A DNA stretch of 27,058 nucleotides, from NCBI GenBank assembly GCA_023429345.1, contig JAEYVB010000369.1:1-27058 (forward strand). The letters run 5' to 3'. Each line of letters opens with the position of its first letter. Within the stretch, counting starts at the first letter, position 1. Positions 16,163 to 24,111 of this stretch are shown in pieces. The position numbers were made by a program, and so were the translations under genes. The DNA is from Planctomycetota bacterium (GTDB lineage: Bacteria; Planctomycetota; Phycisphaerae; Phycisphaerales; UBA1924). Under the pieces are notes generated by a model that was not told the DNA's origin, did not search any database, and worked only from the letters and a program-made list of their open reading frames with translations.

Positions 16163-17011
16163 ATGGCGCGGAGCGAAACGCCTCTGGCGATCATTGGCGG
16201 GGGGTACATGGGCCAGGCGCTCGTCCGGGGGGCCCTGGATGCGGAAGTGCTCGACCCGGCCCTGGTCGGCATCCTCGAGCCGGACCGCATCAAACGCGAC
16301 CTCTTCAAGGCCCTGGGCCTCGACACCCCCTCCGACGCCGCGGACCTGATCCACTGGCTCGAGGATGAGGAAGATGACGCCCAGCGACCCGGACAGCTTC
16401 TGCTCGCGGTCAAGCCGCAGTCGCTCCTGGAGGTCGGCGCCGAGCTGGCCCCGCTGCTGGGCTCCAAGCGCAGGGTTGTCATCTCGCTCCTGGCCGGGAC
16501 CCCGACGCACATCATCCGGAGGACCCTCGGCGGCTCCGTGGTCGTGGTGCGGACCATGAGCAACACCCCCGCCCAGGTGCGCCGGGCCACCACCGCCATC
16601 GCCCTCGGCGAGGACACGACGCCCGACGATGCTCAGCTCGCGACCGACCTCTTCGGGGCTCTCGGACGGGTCGTGCCCATCCAGGAGCCGCTGATGGACG
16701 CCTTCACGGCCGTCGCCGGCTCCGGGCCCGCCTACCTCTTCTACCTCGCCGAGGCCATGACCCGCGCCGCAACCGAGGTCGGCTTCGACCCCGACACCGC
16801 CCAGTGGATCGTCCGCTGGACCCTCGCGGGCAGTGCCGCCCTGCTGGATGCCACCGACCAGCCCCCCGCGACGCTCCGGGCCGCCGTCACCAGCCGCGGC
16901 GGTACCACGGCCGCGGCCACGAAGGTCCTCGATGATGCCGCCGTCATGGACGCGTTCGTCCGGGCGATCACCGCGGCCCGGGACCGCGGCCGCGAGCTCG
17001 GCGGCGGCTGA
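16163..17011 (+). CDS. proC: Pyrroline-5-carboxylate reductase
   Basis: The protein (282 residues) catalyses the last step of proline synthesis, NAD(P)H-dependent reduction of 1-pyrroline-5-carboxylate in the cytoplasm. The Rossmann glycine motif I-I-G-G-G-Y-M-G lies at 10-17, the V-K-P motif at 83-85, V-A-G-S-G-P-A-Y at 184-191 and the substrate segment V-T-S-x-G-G-T-T at 242-249. Two usually conserved prolines differ: M-S-N-T-P (132-136) in place of M-P-N-T-P, and V-T-S-R-G-G in place of V-T-S-P-G-G. Length is normal apart from an acidic insertion near 65-75. It converges on the ABC permease gene with only 6 bp between stop codons. Confidence 0.93.
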   Translation: MARSETPLAIIGGGYMGQALVRGALDAEVLDPALVGILEPDRIKRDLFKALGLDTPSDAADLIHWLEDEEDDAQRPGQLLLAVKPQSLLEVGAELAPLLGSKRRVVISLLAGTPTHIIRRTLGGSVVVVRTMSNTPAQVRRATTAIALGEDTTPDDAQLATDLFGALGRVVPIQEPLMDAFTAVAGSGPAYLFYLAEAMTRAATEVGFDPDTAQWIVRWTLAGSAALLDATDQPPATLRAAVTSRGGTTAAATKVLDDAAVMDAFVRAITAARDRGRELGGG

Positions 17012-17017
17012 GGCGGG

Positions 17018-18229
17018 CTAGAACTCGCGCCGCCGGAAGACCCACAGCATCAGCAGGAGCATGACCCCCTCGAACGCCAGGGAGGTCCCGACGATCCATC
17101 CCAGGGTCCGGGAGCGGAGCCGGGTCTCTAGCCGCTTGGCCATGGTCTTCTGGCTGACGCGGATGTCGTCCTCCTCGCCGACCGTCGGCATCGGCTCATC
17201 ATCCCCGGCGTTGCGGAACCGCTCCATGTCTTCCCTGGAGAGCAGCGAACGGTCCAGGAGCTTGATGGTTTCGGAGGTCTTGGGCAACACCGTCTTGACG
17301 CCGAAGAAGATGCCGTGCCAGCGGTCGAGGCTCTTGACAGTTGAGCGGTTGTTGACCAGCTGCTCCTCGCGGCGCTTGAGGTCGGCCGAGGTCTTCTGCA
17401 TCGCGAGCATCGCGCCGGCCGCCCGCAGATCGGTGGGCGTCTCGCCCGAGGCCTCGCCCTCGGGCTGCTTCGTCTGGTCGACCAGCTCCCGCTGCTTGGC
17501 CTCCTGCGCTTTCAGCGACTCGATGCGCGCCTCGATCTGCTGCCCCCGGAGGATCGACCCCTCGCGGAACATCAGGAGCGACTGCTCGGTCATATTGACG
17601 CCCCCGATGAGGACCCAGAAGAGGATCGTCAGGAGCAGGGCCGCGACCGTGGACCGCGTGAGGAGCCCCAGGAGGGCGCACACGCTGTAGAGGTAGCTGA
17701 AGAACAGCAGCAGGATCGGGATCGCCAGGAAGATCGCCGGCTCCCACGAGTGGCCCCGTATGCCGATCACCAGGAACGACGCCGCGGAGAACACCGCCAC
17801 CTGCAGCCCCGCGAAGGTGAGCCCGGCGAGGTACTTGGTGAGGATCAGCCGGGCGCGGCCGATGGGCTTGGAGACCGCCAGCTCGATGGAACCCCCCTGC
17901 ACGAACTCCGGGATCATCCCCGCCGTCGAGACCAGCCCGAGAATCGTCGCGCCCCACGCCAGCCAGAACGGGATCGCCATCGTAGCGAACACGAACTTGT
18001 AGAACAGTTCCGGCTTCAGCACCCGGGCGTTCAGCGGGCTGTCGATGGTCCACCACAGGAACGTGACGCCCCGGTCGTTGAGCCCCACGGCGGCGAAGGC
18101 GGCGACCACCAGCCCCGAGAGCCCCAGCGTGATCCAGAAGAGCTTGCGGGCGTTGAGCTCGCGGTAGGCATCCACGAACATCGCGACGCTCTGGCGCGTG
18201 AACATCGAGAATGCGGAGGGGGTGCTCAC
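17018..18229 (-). CDS. ABC-2-type transporter permease with coiled-coil insertion
   Basis: The product (403 residues) shows membrane segments at about 30-50, 78-104, 135-157, 164-190, 193-212 and 376-398, the normal number for an ABC-2 permease. Between the fifth and sixth lies an unusual soluble block of about 160 residues: a charged coiled-coil-like helix (about 228-252 and 270-296) with a Pro/Gly/Glu linker, then an acidic stretch near 340-357. The GTG start overlaps the ATPase stop as GTGA, so both are co-translated. Together they probably form an export or remodelling ABC system. The substrate is unknown; no lipoprotein or polysaccharide gene adjoins to suggest one. Confidence 0.85.
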   Translation of the reverse strand: MSTPSAFSMFTRQSVAMFVDAYRELNARKLFWITLGLSGLVVAAFAAVGLNDRGVTFLWWTIDSPLNARVLKPELFYKFVFATMAIPFWLAWGATILGLVSTAGMIPEFVQGGSIELAVSKPIGRARLILTKYLAGLTFAGLQVAVFSAASFLVIGIRGHSWEPAIFLAIPILLLFFSYLYSVCALLGLLTRSTVAALLLTILFWVLIGGVNMTEQSLLMFREGSILRGQQIEARIESLKAQEAKQRELVDQTKQPEGEASGETPTDLRAAGAMLAMQKTSADLKRREEQLVNNRSTVKSLDRWHGIFFGVKTVLPKTSETIKLLDRSLLSREDMERFRNAGDDEPMPTVGEEDDIRVSQKTMAKRLETRLRSRTLGWIVGTSLAFEGVMLLLMLWVFRRREF

Positions 18230-19329
18230 GGGCGGCCCCCCGCCCCGCCGCGGTCGGCCCCGGGCCTGAGCGTCTCGCCGGTGTTCGGGTCGGTCACCGC
18301 CTGCATGAAGAGGTCCTCGAGGCTGGGGCGGAAGGGCCGGATGGCGCGGATCAGCGCCCGCCGCTCGCGCAACGCGTCGATCAGGGGCTGGATCGGCTCG
18401 GGATCGCTCGTCCCCACCCGGATGACGTTGTGGTCGATCTCGATCGAGTGCCCGCTGGCGAGCTCCCCCCGGTACCCGACGCGCCGGGCGAGCGCTCCCC
18501 CGATCGCCGCCACCGCGCCCGGCCCCGCATCCCCGGGCCCGAGCTCGCGGCCCAGCAGCGATATCGGCAGCAGCCTCCGGATCTCCTCCGGCGAGGCCTG
18601 GAGCTCCGGCATCGCCAGCTCGATGATGTAGTGCCGCTGGTGCGTCGTCAGCTCGTCAATCGTCCCCTGCTGCGCCACCACCCCCTTGACCAGGATCGCC
18701 ACCCGGTCGCACACCATCTCCAGCTCGCTGAGCAGGTGGCTGTTGAGGAAGACGGTGCGGCCCTCCTCCTTCATACGCAGGCAGATGTTGCGGATATCGC
18801 GCCGGCCCACGGGGTCCACGCCGTCGGTGGGCTCATCCAGCAGCACGATCTCGGGGTCGTTCACCAGCGCCTGGGCGATCCCGATGCGCTGCCGCATGCC
18901 CTTGGAGTAGCTGCGCACACGCTTTCTCGCCCAGTCGCGCATGCCGACCAGGTCTAACAGTTCCCCGGCGTGGCGGCGGCGCGTGGGGCGGTCCACGCCG
19001 TTCATGGCGCCGTAGAAATCGATCACCTGCGAGCCGGTGAGGTAATCAGGGAAGCGGTGGTGCTCCGGCAGGTAGCCGACGCGGGCAAGGGTGGGCTTGA
19101 AGCCGACAGCGCTCCCCAGCAGCGTGCCCTCGCAGCGGCTCGGCCGGATCACCGTCATCAGGATCTTGACCAGCGTGCTCTTGCCCGCGCCGTTGGGGCC
19201 CAGCAGCCCGAAGATCTCCCCCCGCCGCACGTGCATCTGGATGCCGCGGAGCGCGTGCACCCTCCCTCGCCCCCTGCCGTAGGTCTTGGCGACATGGTCG
19301 AGATGGATGGCGAGGTCGTCGGGGTTCAT
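18226..19329 (-). CDS. ABC transporter ATP-binding protein
   Basis: This 367-residue ATPase has Walker A G-P-N-G-A-G-K-S-T (44-52), signature Y-S-K-G-M-R-Q-R (141-148), Walker B I-V-L-L-D-E-P (161-167) with catalytic Glu166, and the H-loop histidine 198. All motifs are intact. It is of the ABC-2 export class (CcmA / NosF-like). About 130 residues follow the core as a C-terminal extension, ending in a Gly/Arg-rich tail. The permease follows with a four-base GTGA overlap. Upstream of the ATG only a weak G-G-T-G-A ribosome binding site is present, with neither GGAGG nor a TAnnnT box. Confidence 0.93.
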   Translation of the reverse strand: MNPDDLAIHLDHVAKTYGRGRGRVHALRGIQMHVRRGEIFGLLGPNGAGKSTLVKILMTVIRPSRCEGTLLGSAVGFKPTLARVGYLPEHHRFPDYLTGSQVIDFYGAMNGVDRPTRRRHAGELLDLVGMRDWARKRVRSYSKGMRQRIGIAQALVNDPEIVLLDEPTDGVDPVGRRDIRNICLRMKEEGRTVFLNSHLLSELEMVCDRVAILVKGVVAQQGTIDELTTHQRHYIIELAMPELQASPEEIRRLLPISLLGRELGPGDAGPGAVAAIGGALARRVGYRGELASGHSIEIDHNVIRVGTSDPEPIQPLIDALRERRALIRAIRPFRPSLEDLFMQAVTDPNTGETLRPGADRGGAGGRP

Positions 19330-19530
19330 CGGTTCACCACGGCGGAGCGAAGGGGCTGCCAGGCGGGGGGCGGGGCATAAGGCTGCACATTCTTAGGCGG
19401 AGGGGACCCCTGATTGCGTCGATCCCGGAACTCGCCGCTCCCGGCCGCAACCCGGGAAGGTGAGCCGCCCTTTTTGTCCGCGCGTTAGCTTCCAAGACCG
19501 AAGTGGCGGACGCCATCCGGAGAGTCGGGC

Positions 19531-21333
19531 TCACTCGTCCGAAAGGTTCACGATGTGGCGACCGGGCCCCACATCCCGGAGCTCCTTCCGCAGGGCCCCG
19601 CACTCGATCGTGATCAGATCCGCCCGCCCCGCTCGGCCAATCCCGAAATGCACCAAGTACTCGTGCTGCTTCCCCGCGTGGCCGCCGGGGCCGACGAGCT
19701 GCCGAACGAGCCTCACCGCCGGCGTCGCCGGGTCGGCGTCCAGGTCCACGGTCGCCTCGACCACCGCGCCCAGGCACTCCGTGCTCACGCCCGCCGCGGG
19801 ATCCCCCCGGAGCACCAGCGTGATCGACCCCGGGCCGGCATCGCCCCGCCGCTCGACCGCCTGGTTCAGGTAGACCTTGAGCGCCGGTGTCCGGTCCCCA
19901 ATCTGCGCGGCCGAGAGCCGGTTGAACGATTGCCCGACCAGGATGTCGAGGTCGCCATCGAGATCCACATCGCCCAGCGAGATCTGCTGCGAGCCCTCGT
20001 GGTCGAGCCCGGAGGCCTCGGTCTCATCCTTGAACGTCCCGTCCTCCCGCTGCCGGAAGAGCCGCAGCCGCTGGTTGTCGGGGTAGTCCCCGCTCGAGAG
20101 CAGCAGGTCCAGCCGCCCGTCGTGATCGAAATCCGCCAGCTCGCAGAAGAGATCGCCCTGGTTCCAGTTGTTCACCCCCGCGGGGATGCGGTCGACGCTC
20201 AGCCGCGCGGACGATTCGAACCGACCGGCGATCCCTTCCCGCGGCCCGCGCTCCGTGCCATTGATCAGGAAGCGGGAGCGGTCCGAGGATTCCCCCGCCC
20301 ACCCGTGGGTGATCTCCGAGATGAACACGTCGAAGTCGCCGTCGCTATCGATATCGCCGACGGCCGCGTCGAAGGTGTTGCCGTTGGCGCGGTAAGGCTT
20401 CTCATCCTCGCGGTCGAATCGCGGGTCGGTCTTGGCGCGTTCCTTGAGCCACTCCGGGTACCGCCCGTGGCGTACGGCGTCGCCGTCGAAGCCGGTCTGC
20501 GGCGCGATGTCCTTGTACTCGCCCCCGAGCACACCAGGCAGATCGGGCGTGAGCAGCCGGTTCCAACGGCGGCCGTAGTTGAGCTCGAGGATCTCCGGCC
20601 GCGGCCCGCCGGCGAGGTGCGCGATCATCACGCCGTAGGTCGGCCGCCCGCCCGAGTCCGTCTCCTCGTCAAAACCCGGCCCCTCCACGCCGGGGTCCCA
20701 CGCCTCGTAGCGCAGGCCGCCATCCTCCATGCGCCCCCGCAGCACCGTGTTCGGGAACGCCTCGTTGCTCGCCCCGTACCTCGTGTACCAGTTGCCGATC
20801 ACGATGTCGAGCACGCCGTCGGCGTCGAGGTCCCCCACAGCCACGCACGCGCTCGTCGCCGCCGCGGCCGCGTCGATCGGGATCGGCTCCCCGAACGTCC
20901 CGTCGCCGTTCCCGGGCAGCCAGCAGGTGCGATCGGGCGCGGGCGGCGGCTCGTGCTTCTCGTTGTTGATGTCGAGGTAGCGCACGAAGAGCGCATCGCG
21001 GCGGCCGTCGCTATCGAGATCGGCGAACACGAGCAGATCCCCCGCGCGCGGCGCCGGCAGGTTGTGGTCCGTGGTCTCGACCAGGCGGAAGCCCGGCGCC
21101 TCGCCCGCCGGATGGTTCAGGTAGACGCGGTAACGGTCGGGCCCGCCGCTCTCGATCCCGCGGATGATCGCGTCGGGTCGTCCGTCGCCGTTCACATCCG
21201 CCAGCGCGACGCGCGTGCCGTTCAGACCGGCGAGGCCGATGGCCTCGGTCGCATCCCGGAAGACGGTCTGCGCCGTGGTGCCGGCCGCAAGCGCGGCGAA
21301 GGCGAACGGAACTGCGAGCAATCGCTGGTGCAT
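19531..21333 (-). CDS. Secreted FG-GAP/VCBS repeat protein with ASPIC/UnbV domain
   Basis: The 600-residue protein begins with a signal peptide (about 1-21). Six calcium-type D-x-D-x-D-G-x-x-D loops lie near residues 46, 105, 168, 327, 401 and 455, which is the FG-GAP/VCBS seven-bladed-propeller pattern. Residues about 504-590 match the ASPIC/UnbV domain of the CRTAC1-like family (L-V-H-F-G-I-G, A-D-L-I-T-I-E). Such proteins are extracellular and bind calcium; a specific partner is unknown. Unlike many neighbours it lacks a dockerin tail. The frame is open to 21540, but the ATG at 21333 opens the signal peptide and sits seven bases after a TAGACT box, so it is chosen. Confidence 0.87.
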   Translation of the reverse strand: MHQRLLAVPFAFAALAAGTTAQTVFRDATEAIGLAGLNGTRVALADVNGDGRPDAIIRGIESGGPDRYRVYLNHPAGEAPGFRLVETTDHNLPAPRAGDLLVFADLDSDGRRDALFVRYLDINNEKHEPPPAPDRTCWLPGNGDGTFGEPIPIDAAAAATSACVAVGDLDADGVLDIVIGNWYTRYGASNEAFPNTVLRGRMEDGGLRYEAWDPGVEGPGFDEETDSGGRPTYGVMIAHLAGGPRPEILELNYGRRWNRLLTPDLPGVLGGEYKDIAPQTGFDGDAVRHGRYPEWLKERAKTDPRFDREDEKPYRANGNTFDAAVGDIDSDGDFDVFISEITHGWAGESSDRSRFLINGTERGPREGIAGRFESSARLSVDRIPAGVNNWNQGDLFCELADFDHDGRLDLLLSSGDYPDNQRLRLFRQREDGTFKDETEASGLDHEGSQQISLGDVDLDGDLDILVGQSFNRLSAAQIGDRTPALKVYLNQAVERRGDAGPGSITLVLRGDPAAGVSTECLGAVVEATVDLDADPATPAVRLVRQLVGPGGHAGKQHEYLVHFGIGRAGRADLITIECGALRKELRDVGPGRHIVNLSDE

Positions 21334-21340
21334 CCCGCGC

Positions 21341-21346
21341 AGTCTA
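21341..21346 (-). promoter_or_regulatory. Possible -10 box of the FG-GAP gene
   Basis: TAGACT on the minus strand ends seven bases before the ATG at 21333. There is no Shine-Dalgarno sequence and no clear -35 box. Confidence 0.4.
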
Positions 21347-21397
21347 CTTCGGCACAAGCCTCCGAGGGCGCTTGCGAGACCCGAAAGGGGGCCGGAA

Positions 21398-21769
21398 TCA
21401 CCGGTCCCGGACGATTCGCCAATCCGAGAACAGCCAGAAGAACGCGCCGAGGTAGGTCGCCACCACCGCAAAGATCGCCGGCGGCGCCCAGGAGGGCAGC
21501 GGCATCTTGCTCGCCTGCAGGTACAGGCTGCCCCCGACAATGACCACCCAGGCCAGCCGCAACCCCTTCCTCGTTATATGCAGGTGGTCGACCAGCACGT
21601 GCCGCCCGGGGTACGGCGCCAGGAACCCGCCGAGCACCACCCCCAGCAACAGGAAGTCGCCGTTCCGGGCCGCCCCGACGCTGATAAGAGCGAAAACGAG
21701 CAACACAGCGGCGGTCAAGCCCGCGCTCAGGAGCCCAGCGTTCCTCACGAACCGGCGCAATCGAACCAT
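21398..21769 (-). CDS. Small integral membrane protein, unknown function
   Basis: A 123-residue protein with four predicted membrane segments (about 10-33, 39-51, 72-86 and 93-114) and an Arg-rich N-terminus, so the N-terminus is expected inside. It ends W-R-I-V-R-D-R. No family was recognised. It lies 43 bp downstream of the aromatic amino acid hydroxylase and 64 bp upstream of the FG-GAP gene, both on the same strand, but it has its own promoter-like box. The coding frame ends cleanly and composition matches the neighbours, so the gene is probably real. Confidence 0.65.
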   Translation of the reverse strand: MVRLRRFVRNAGLLSAGLTAAVLLVFALISVGAARNGDFLLLGVVLGGFLAPYPGRHVLVDHLHITRKGLRLAWVVIVGGSLYLQASKMPLPSWAPPAIFAVVATYLGAFFWLFSDWRIVRDR

Positions 21770-21775
21770 GCCGCG

Positions 21776-21804
21776 AAGCTACCGCGCCGCGGCCGCGACC
21801 GCAA
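21776..21804 (-). promoter_or_regulatory. Possible promoter of the small membrane protein gene
   Basis: TTGCGG (21804-21799), a 17-bp spacer, and TAGCTT (21781-21776) ending six bases before the ATG at 21769. This predicts a leaderless transcript; there is no Shine-Dalgarno sequence. Confidence 0.4.
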
Positions 21805-21812
21805 CGGACGCC

Positions 21813-22778
21813 TCAGGCGGAGCCGACGGGCTCGCTGGCGCGGAGCACTCGCCGGGCGTACTCGTTCATGGCGTCCCGCAGCTGCTCGAAACTCTCCAGC
21901 ACATAGTAGATCGGCTGGTAATGGTCGATCTCGAACGCCGTCTCGCAGATGCGCTCGAGATCGAACGGACGCCAGACCGCCTGCTCCCTCGGCGTGCAGT
22001 CCTCGACCCGGTCGGTCTTCGTCTCCCAGCGGCCCTGGAGGGCGTACTGGCTCTCGGCGTGGCTGCTCACCAGCCCGCTCCCGTAGATCTTGACCTCCCC
22101 ATCCTCGCGGATGAGCCCGAACTCCACGGTGAACCAGAAGAGCCGCCCCAGCCGCTCCACATCCCGGGGGTCCTCGCACATCAGCGCCGCCTTGCCGTAC
22201 GTCTGCAGGAAGTCCGCGAAGACCCGCAGCGTGTGCAGGGGCACGTGCCCGAAGACGTCGTGGAAGATGTCCGGCTCCGGCAGGTAGTCCATCACCTCGC
22301 GCGGGCGGATGAGCACCGTCGTCGGGAACTCCCGCTGCGCCAGGGACGCAAAGAACGCCTTCGCCGGCAGGTACCCGGGCACGCCGTAGCTCGCCCAGTT
22401 GCTCTGCGCCTGCAGGAAACGGTTGATCCCGTCGAGCCGCGTCCCCTTCTTCACCACCGTGCCGCCCGCGATCTCGATATCCCGGTCCAGCACCTGGTCG
22501 TCCAGCAGCGGCAGCCGGTCGCGCGTCAGCCGCAGGATCTTCATCCCCTCGATGAACTGCCGCGAGACCTGCTTCTCCAGCACCGTCCACCGACGGTCGA
22601 AAAGATCCCGCCACACGTCGTGGTTCTCGCGCGTGTACTTGTGGTAGTGCTGCGTGATGTAGAACCGGTCCGCGTCGATCTCCGACGCCGGGAGGTTCGG
22701 CGCGTTATCCGCCGCGGCCTGCGCGATCCGCGCCTCGTCACCATCGATGATGTCGTTGTATCGGATGTCCGCGCGCAT
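21813..22778 (-). CDS. phhA: Iron-dependent aromatic amino acid hydroxylase, probably phenylalanine 4-monooxygenase
   Basis: The product (321 residues) belongs to the pterin-dependent family that hydroxylates phenylalanine to tyrosine with O2 and tetrahydropterin. The iron site is intact: His173 and His178 in P-D-I-F-H-D-V-F-G-H-V-P and Glu219 in F-W-F-T-V-E-F-G-L, with the same spacing as in bacterial enzymes. It lacks the regulatory domain of animal enzymes. Specificity for Phe over Trp is inferred from overall similarity. ATG at 22778 is chosen over longer starts because GGAGG lies about six bases upstream and the protein then begins normally. No pterin dehydratase gene (phhB) is nearby, although it often accompanies phhA. 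Confidence 0.88.
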   Translation of the reverse strand: MRADIRYNDIIDGDEARIAQAAADNAPNLPASEIDADRFYITQHYHKYTRENHDVWRDLFDRRWTVLEKQVSRQFIEGMKILRLTRDRLPLLDDQVLDRDIEIAGGTVVKKGTRLDGINRFLQAQSNWASYGVPGYLPAKAFFASLAQREFPTTVLIRPREVMDYLPEPDIFHDVFGHVPLHTLRVFADFLQTYGKAALMCEDPRDVERLGRLFWFTVEFGLIREDGEVKIYGSGLVSSHAESQYALQGRWETKTDRVEDCTPREQAVWRPFDLERICETAFEIDHYQPIYYVLESFEQLRDAMNEYARRVLRASEPVGSA

Positions 22779-22820
22779 GGAAAACCTCCCTGTCGACGAC
22801 ATTGTAGAGCCGCAAACAGC

Positions 22821-22837
22821 CCCCGGGCCGCCCGGGG
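22821..22837 (-). terminator. Possible weak terminator hairpin after the thioesterase
   Basis: CCCCGGG (22821-22827) and CCCGGGG (22831-22837) form a 7-bp stem with a 3-nt loop, and on the minus strand are followed by GCTGTTTG. The T tract is short. It lies in the 115-bp gap before the hydroxylase. Confidence 0.3.
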
Positions 22838-22893
22838 CCCGCGGCTGAACCCCCGGAAACAACCCCCTTTCCACCCCCGTCCGCGCCCGCGGG

Positions 22894-23364
22894 TCACTCG
22901 CGCAGCACCAGCCAGTCCGGCAGCGGCCGGACCTTCCCGTCCCTCCCCACGCACACCAGCGTCGTCGCGGCCGTGGTCACCGCCATCCCGGGCTCCCGCG
23001 CCCCCCGCCCCGCGGCGTGCCCGCCATCCTCGACGACCACCACCTCGTACACATGCTCGAGCTTCACGCGGCTGCCGCCCGACACTTTGGTCCGCACCTC
23101 TACCACATCGTCGTAGTACACCGGCCGCCGGTAGCTGCACTCGAGCTTGGTGATCACCAGGAAGACCCCCGCCTTCTCCATGTCGGCGTAGCTCACCCCC
23201 GTGTCCCGCAGCAGCTCCGTCCGCCCGATCTCCAGCCACGGCGCGTAGGCCGCGTGGTGGACGACGCCCATCGGGTCGCACTCGCAGTAGCGGACGCGGA
23301 TGCGGACGCTCCCCTCGCGCTGCGGCGGGCGCGAGGGCGTGTTCATCGGGATCGCAGAGCTCAT
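22894..23364 (-). CDS. Acyl-CoA thioesterase of the YbgC/4HBT hot-dog family
   Basis: This 156-residue hot-dog-fold protein carries the family motif Y-C-E-C-D-P-M-G-V-V-H-H, with Asp30 the presumed catalytic residue and the following G-V-V-H-H-x-x-Y segment conserved. Family members hydrolyse acyl-CoA thioesters in the cytoplasm; chain-length preference cannot be read here. It starts 15 bp after the HIT gene stop, so the two are probably co-transcribed, but TATTGT also lies five bases upstream of the ATG. Alternative starts are the TTG at 23373 and the ATG at 23346. The ATG at 23364 is favoured by that box; the N-terminal 15 residues are otherwise unremarkable. Confidence 0.85.
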   Translation of the reverse strand: MSSAIPMNTPSRPPQREGSVRIRVRYCECDPMGVVHHAAYAPWLEIGRTELLRDTGVSYADMEKAGVFLVITKLECSYRRPVYYDDVVEVRTKVSGGSRVKLEHVYEVVVVEDGGHAAGRGAREPGMAVTTAATTLVCVGRDGKVRPLPDWLVLRE

Positions 23365-23369
23365 CCTCA

Positions 23370-23375
23370 ACAATA
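23370..23375 (-). promoter_or_regulatory. Possible -10 box of the thioesterase gene
   Basis: TATTGT on the minus strand ends five bases before the ATG at 23364, in the 15-bp gap after the HIT gene. No -35 box is visible. Confidence 0.3.
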
Positions 23376-23379
23376 GCGA

Positions 23380-23808
23380 TCAGCCCGGAGATGACCCCAG
23401 ACGCCCCCGGATGCGGGCCGATACCCCGAGCATCTCCTCCTCGTCCGCGTACCCCGTCCGGGGCCAGAAGAACCCCTTGAGCCCGTCCCCCTTGGTCCGC
23501 GGCACCACGTGGATGTGCAGGTGCGGCACGCTCTGGCTCACCCGGTTGTTCATGGCGACAAATGTTCCCTCCGCGCCCATCGCATCCCGCACCGCCGCGC
23601 TCAGCCGCCGCGCTGCCCCAAACAGCGGACCCACCATCTCCTCCGGCAGGTCCGCGAGCGTCTCCACGTGCGCACGCGGGATCAGGAGCACATGGCCCTT
23701 GAACAGCGGCCGCCGGTCCAGGAACGCCAGCACGCCCGGCTCATCCAGCACCATCGCGCCCGCCGCACGCCCCGCCGCGATCTCGCAGAATGCACACGCC
23801 TTGCTCAT
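23380..23808 (-). CDS. HIT-family (histidine triad) nucleotide-binding protein
   Basis: The 142-residue protein has the histidine triad H96-L-H98-I-H100-V-V in S-V-P-H-L-H-I-H-V-V-P, and the C-x2-C pair near the N-terminus (Cys5 and Cys8) seen in the HinT/Fhit superfamily, with the substrate-pocket segment F-K-G-H-V-L-L-I-P. HIT proteins hydrolyse or transfer nucleotides, such as AMP-lysine or adenylyl derivatives; the exact substrate here is unknown. The frame is open to 23907, but the ATG at 23808 begins the family normally and lies six bases after TACATT. It precedes the thioesterase by 15 bp. Confidence 0.9.
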   Translation of the reverse strand: MSKACAFCEIAAGRAAGAMVLDEPGVLAFLDRRPLFKGHVLLIPRAHVETLADLPEEMVGPLFGAARRLSAAVRDAMGAEGTFVAMNNRVSQSVPHLHIHVVPRTKGDGLKGFFWPRTGYADEEEMLGVSARIRGRLGSSPG

Positions 23809-23814
23809 GATTCC

Positions 23815-23820
23815 AATGTA
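23815..23820 (-). promoter_or_regulatory. Possible -10 box of the HIT gene
   Basis: TACATT on the minus strand ends six bases before the ATG at 23808. The -35 position reads TTCGTC, a weak match. Confidence 0.4.
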
Positions 23821-23841
23821 GCACCGCCGAAGCCGACGACG

Positions 23842-23876
23842 AAAAGCACGCGGACCGCGCAAACGGCCCGCGTGCT
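23842..23876 (-). terminator. Intrinsic terminator upstream of the HIT gene
   Basis: On the minus strand AGCACGCGG (23876-23868) and CCGCGTGCT (23853-23845) form a perfect 9-bp stem with a 14-nt loop, followed by TTTT with the last stem base (23845-23842). It would stop transcription arriving from the dockerin gene that ends at 24112. A second hairpin, CCGTGCC/GGCACGG, lies just before it (23885-23909). Confidence 0.6.
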
Positions 23877-24111
23877 GTCTTGGTCCGTGCCGGGAGTGAA
23901 TCGGCACGGCGTGTGTGGCTCACATGTTCGTTCGCGTCAGTCGGCGCTGCTCCTCGGCGCACGGCCCGGTCTCCCGGCCCGCCCCCCTTCCGCTGCCCCC
24001 GCCACCATCTGCTTACGGTCGACCTTCCCTCCGGGTTGCACGTCTTCTCAAATCTTCATCATGCCGTGCTTTGCCGCCCCCGCCGCCGCGCTCGACCCCG
24101 CGCCCGCAAAC

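Larger units (their letters stand above)
23809..24111. other. 303-bp intergenic region between the HIT gene and a dockerin gene
   Basis: It contains the HIT -10 box, the terminator stem, and a second inverted repeat (CCGTGCC 23885-23891, GGCACGG 23903-23909). From about 23910 to 24111 the sequence is C-rich with no recognised feature. An open frame on the plus strand is not supported as a gene. Confidence 0.6.

Noticed and set aside
19555..21543. Long plus-strand open frame opposite the FG-GAP gene
   Set aside because: The minus strand has a signal peptide, six calcium loops and a UnbV domain; the plus-strand product is compositionally biased and has no family.
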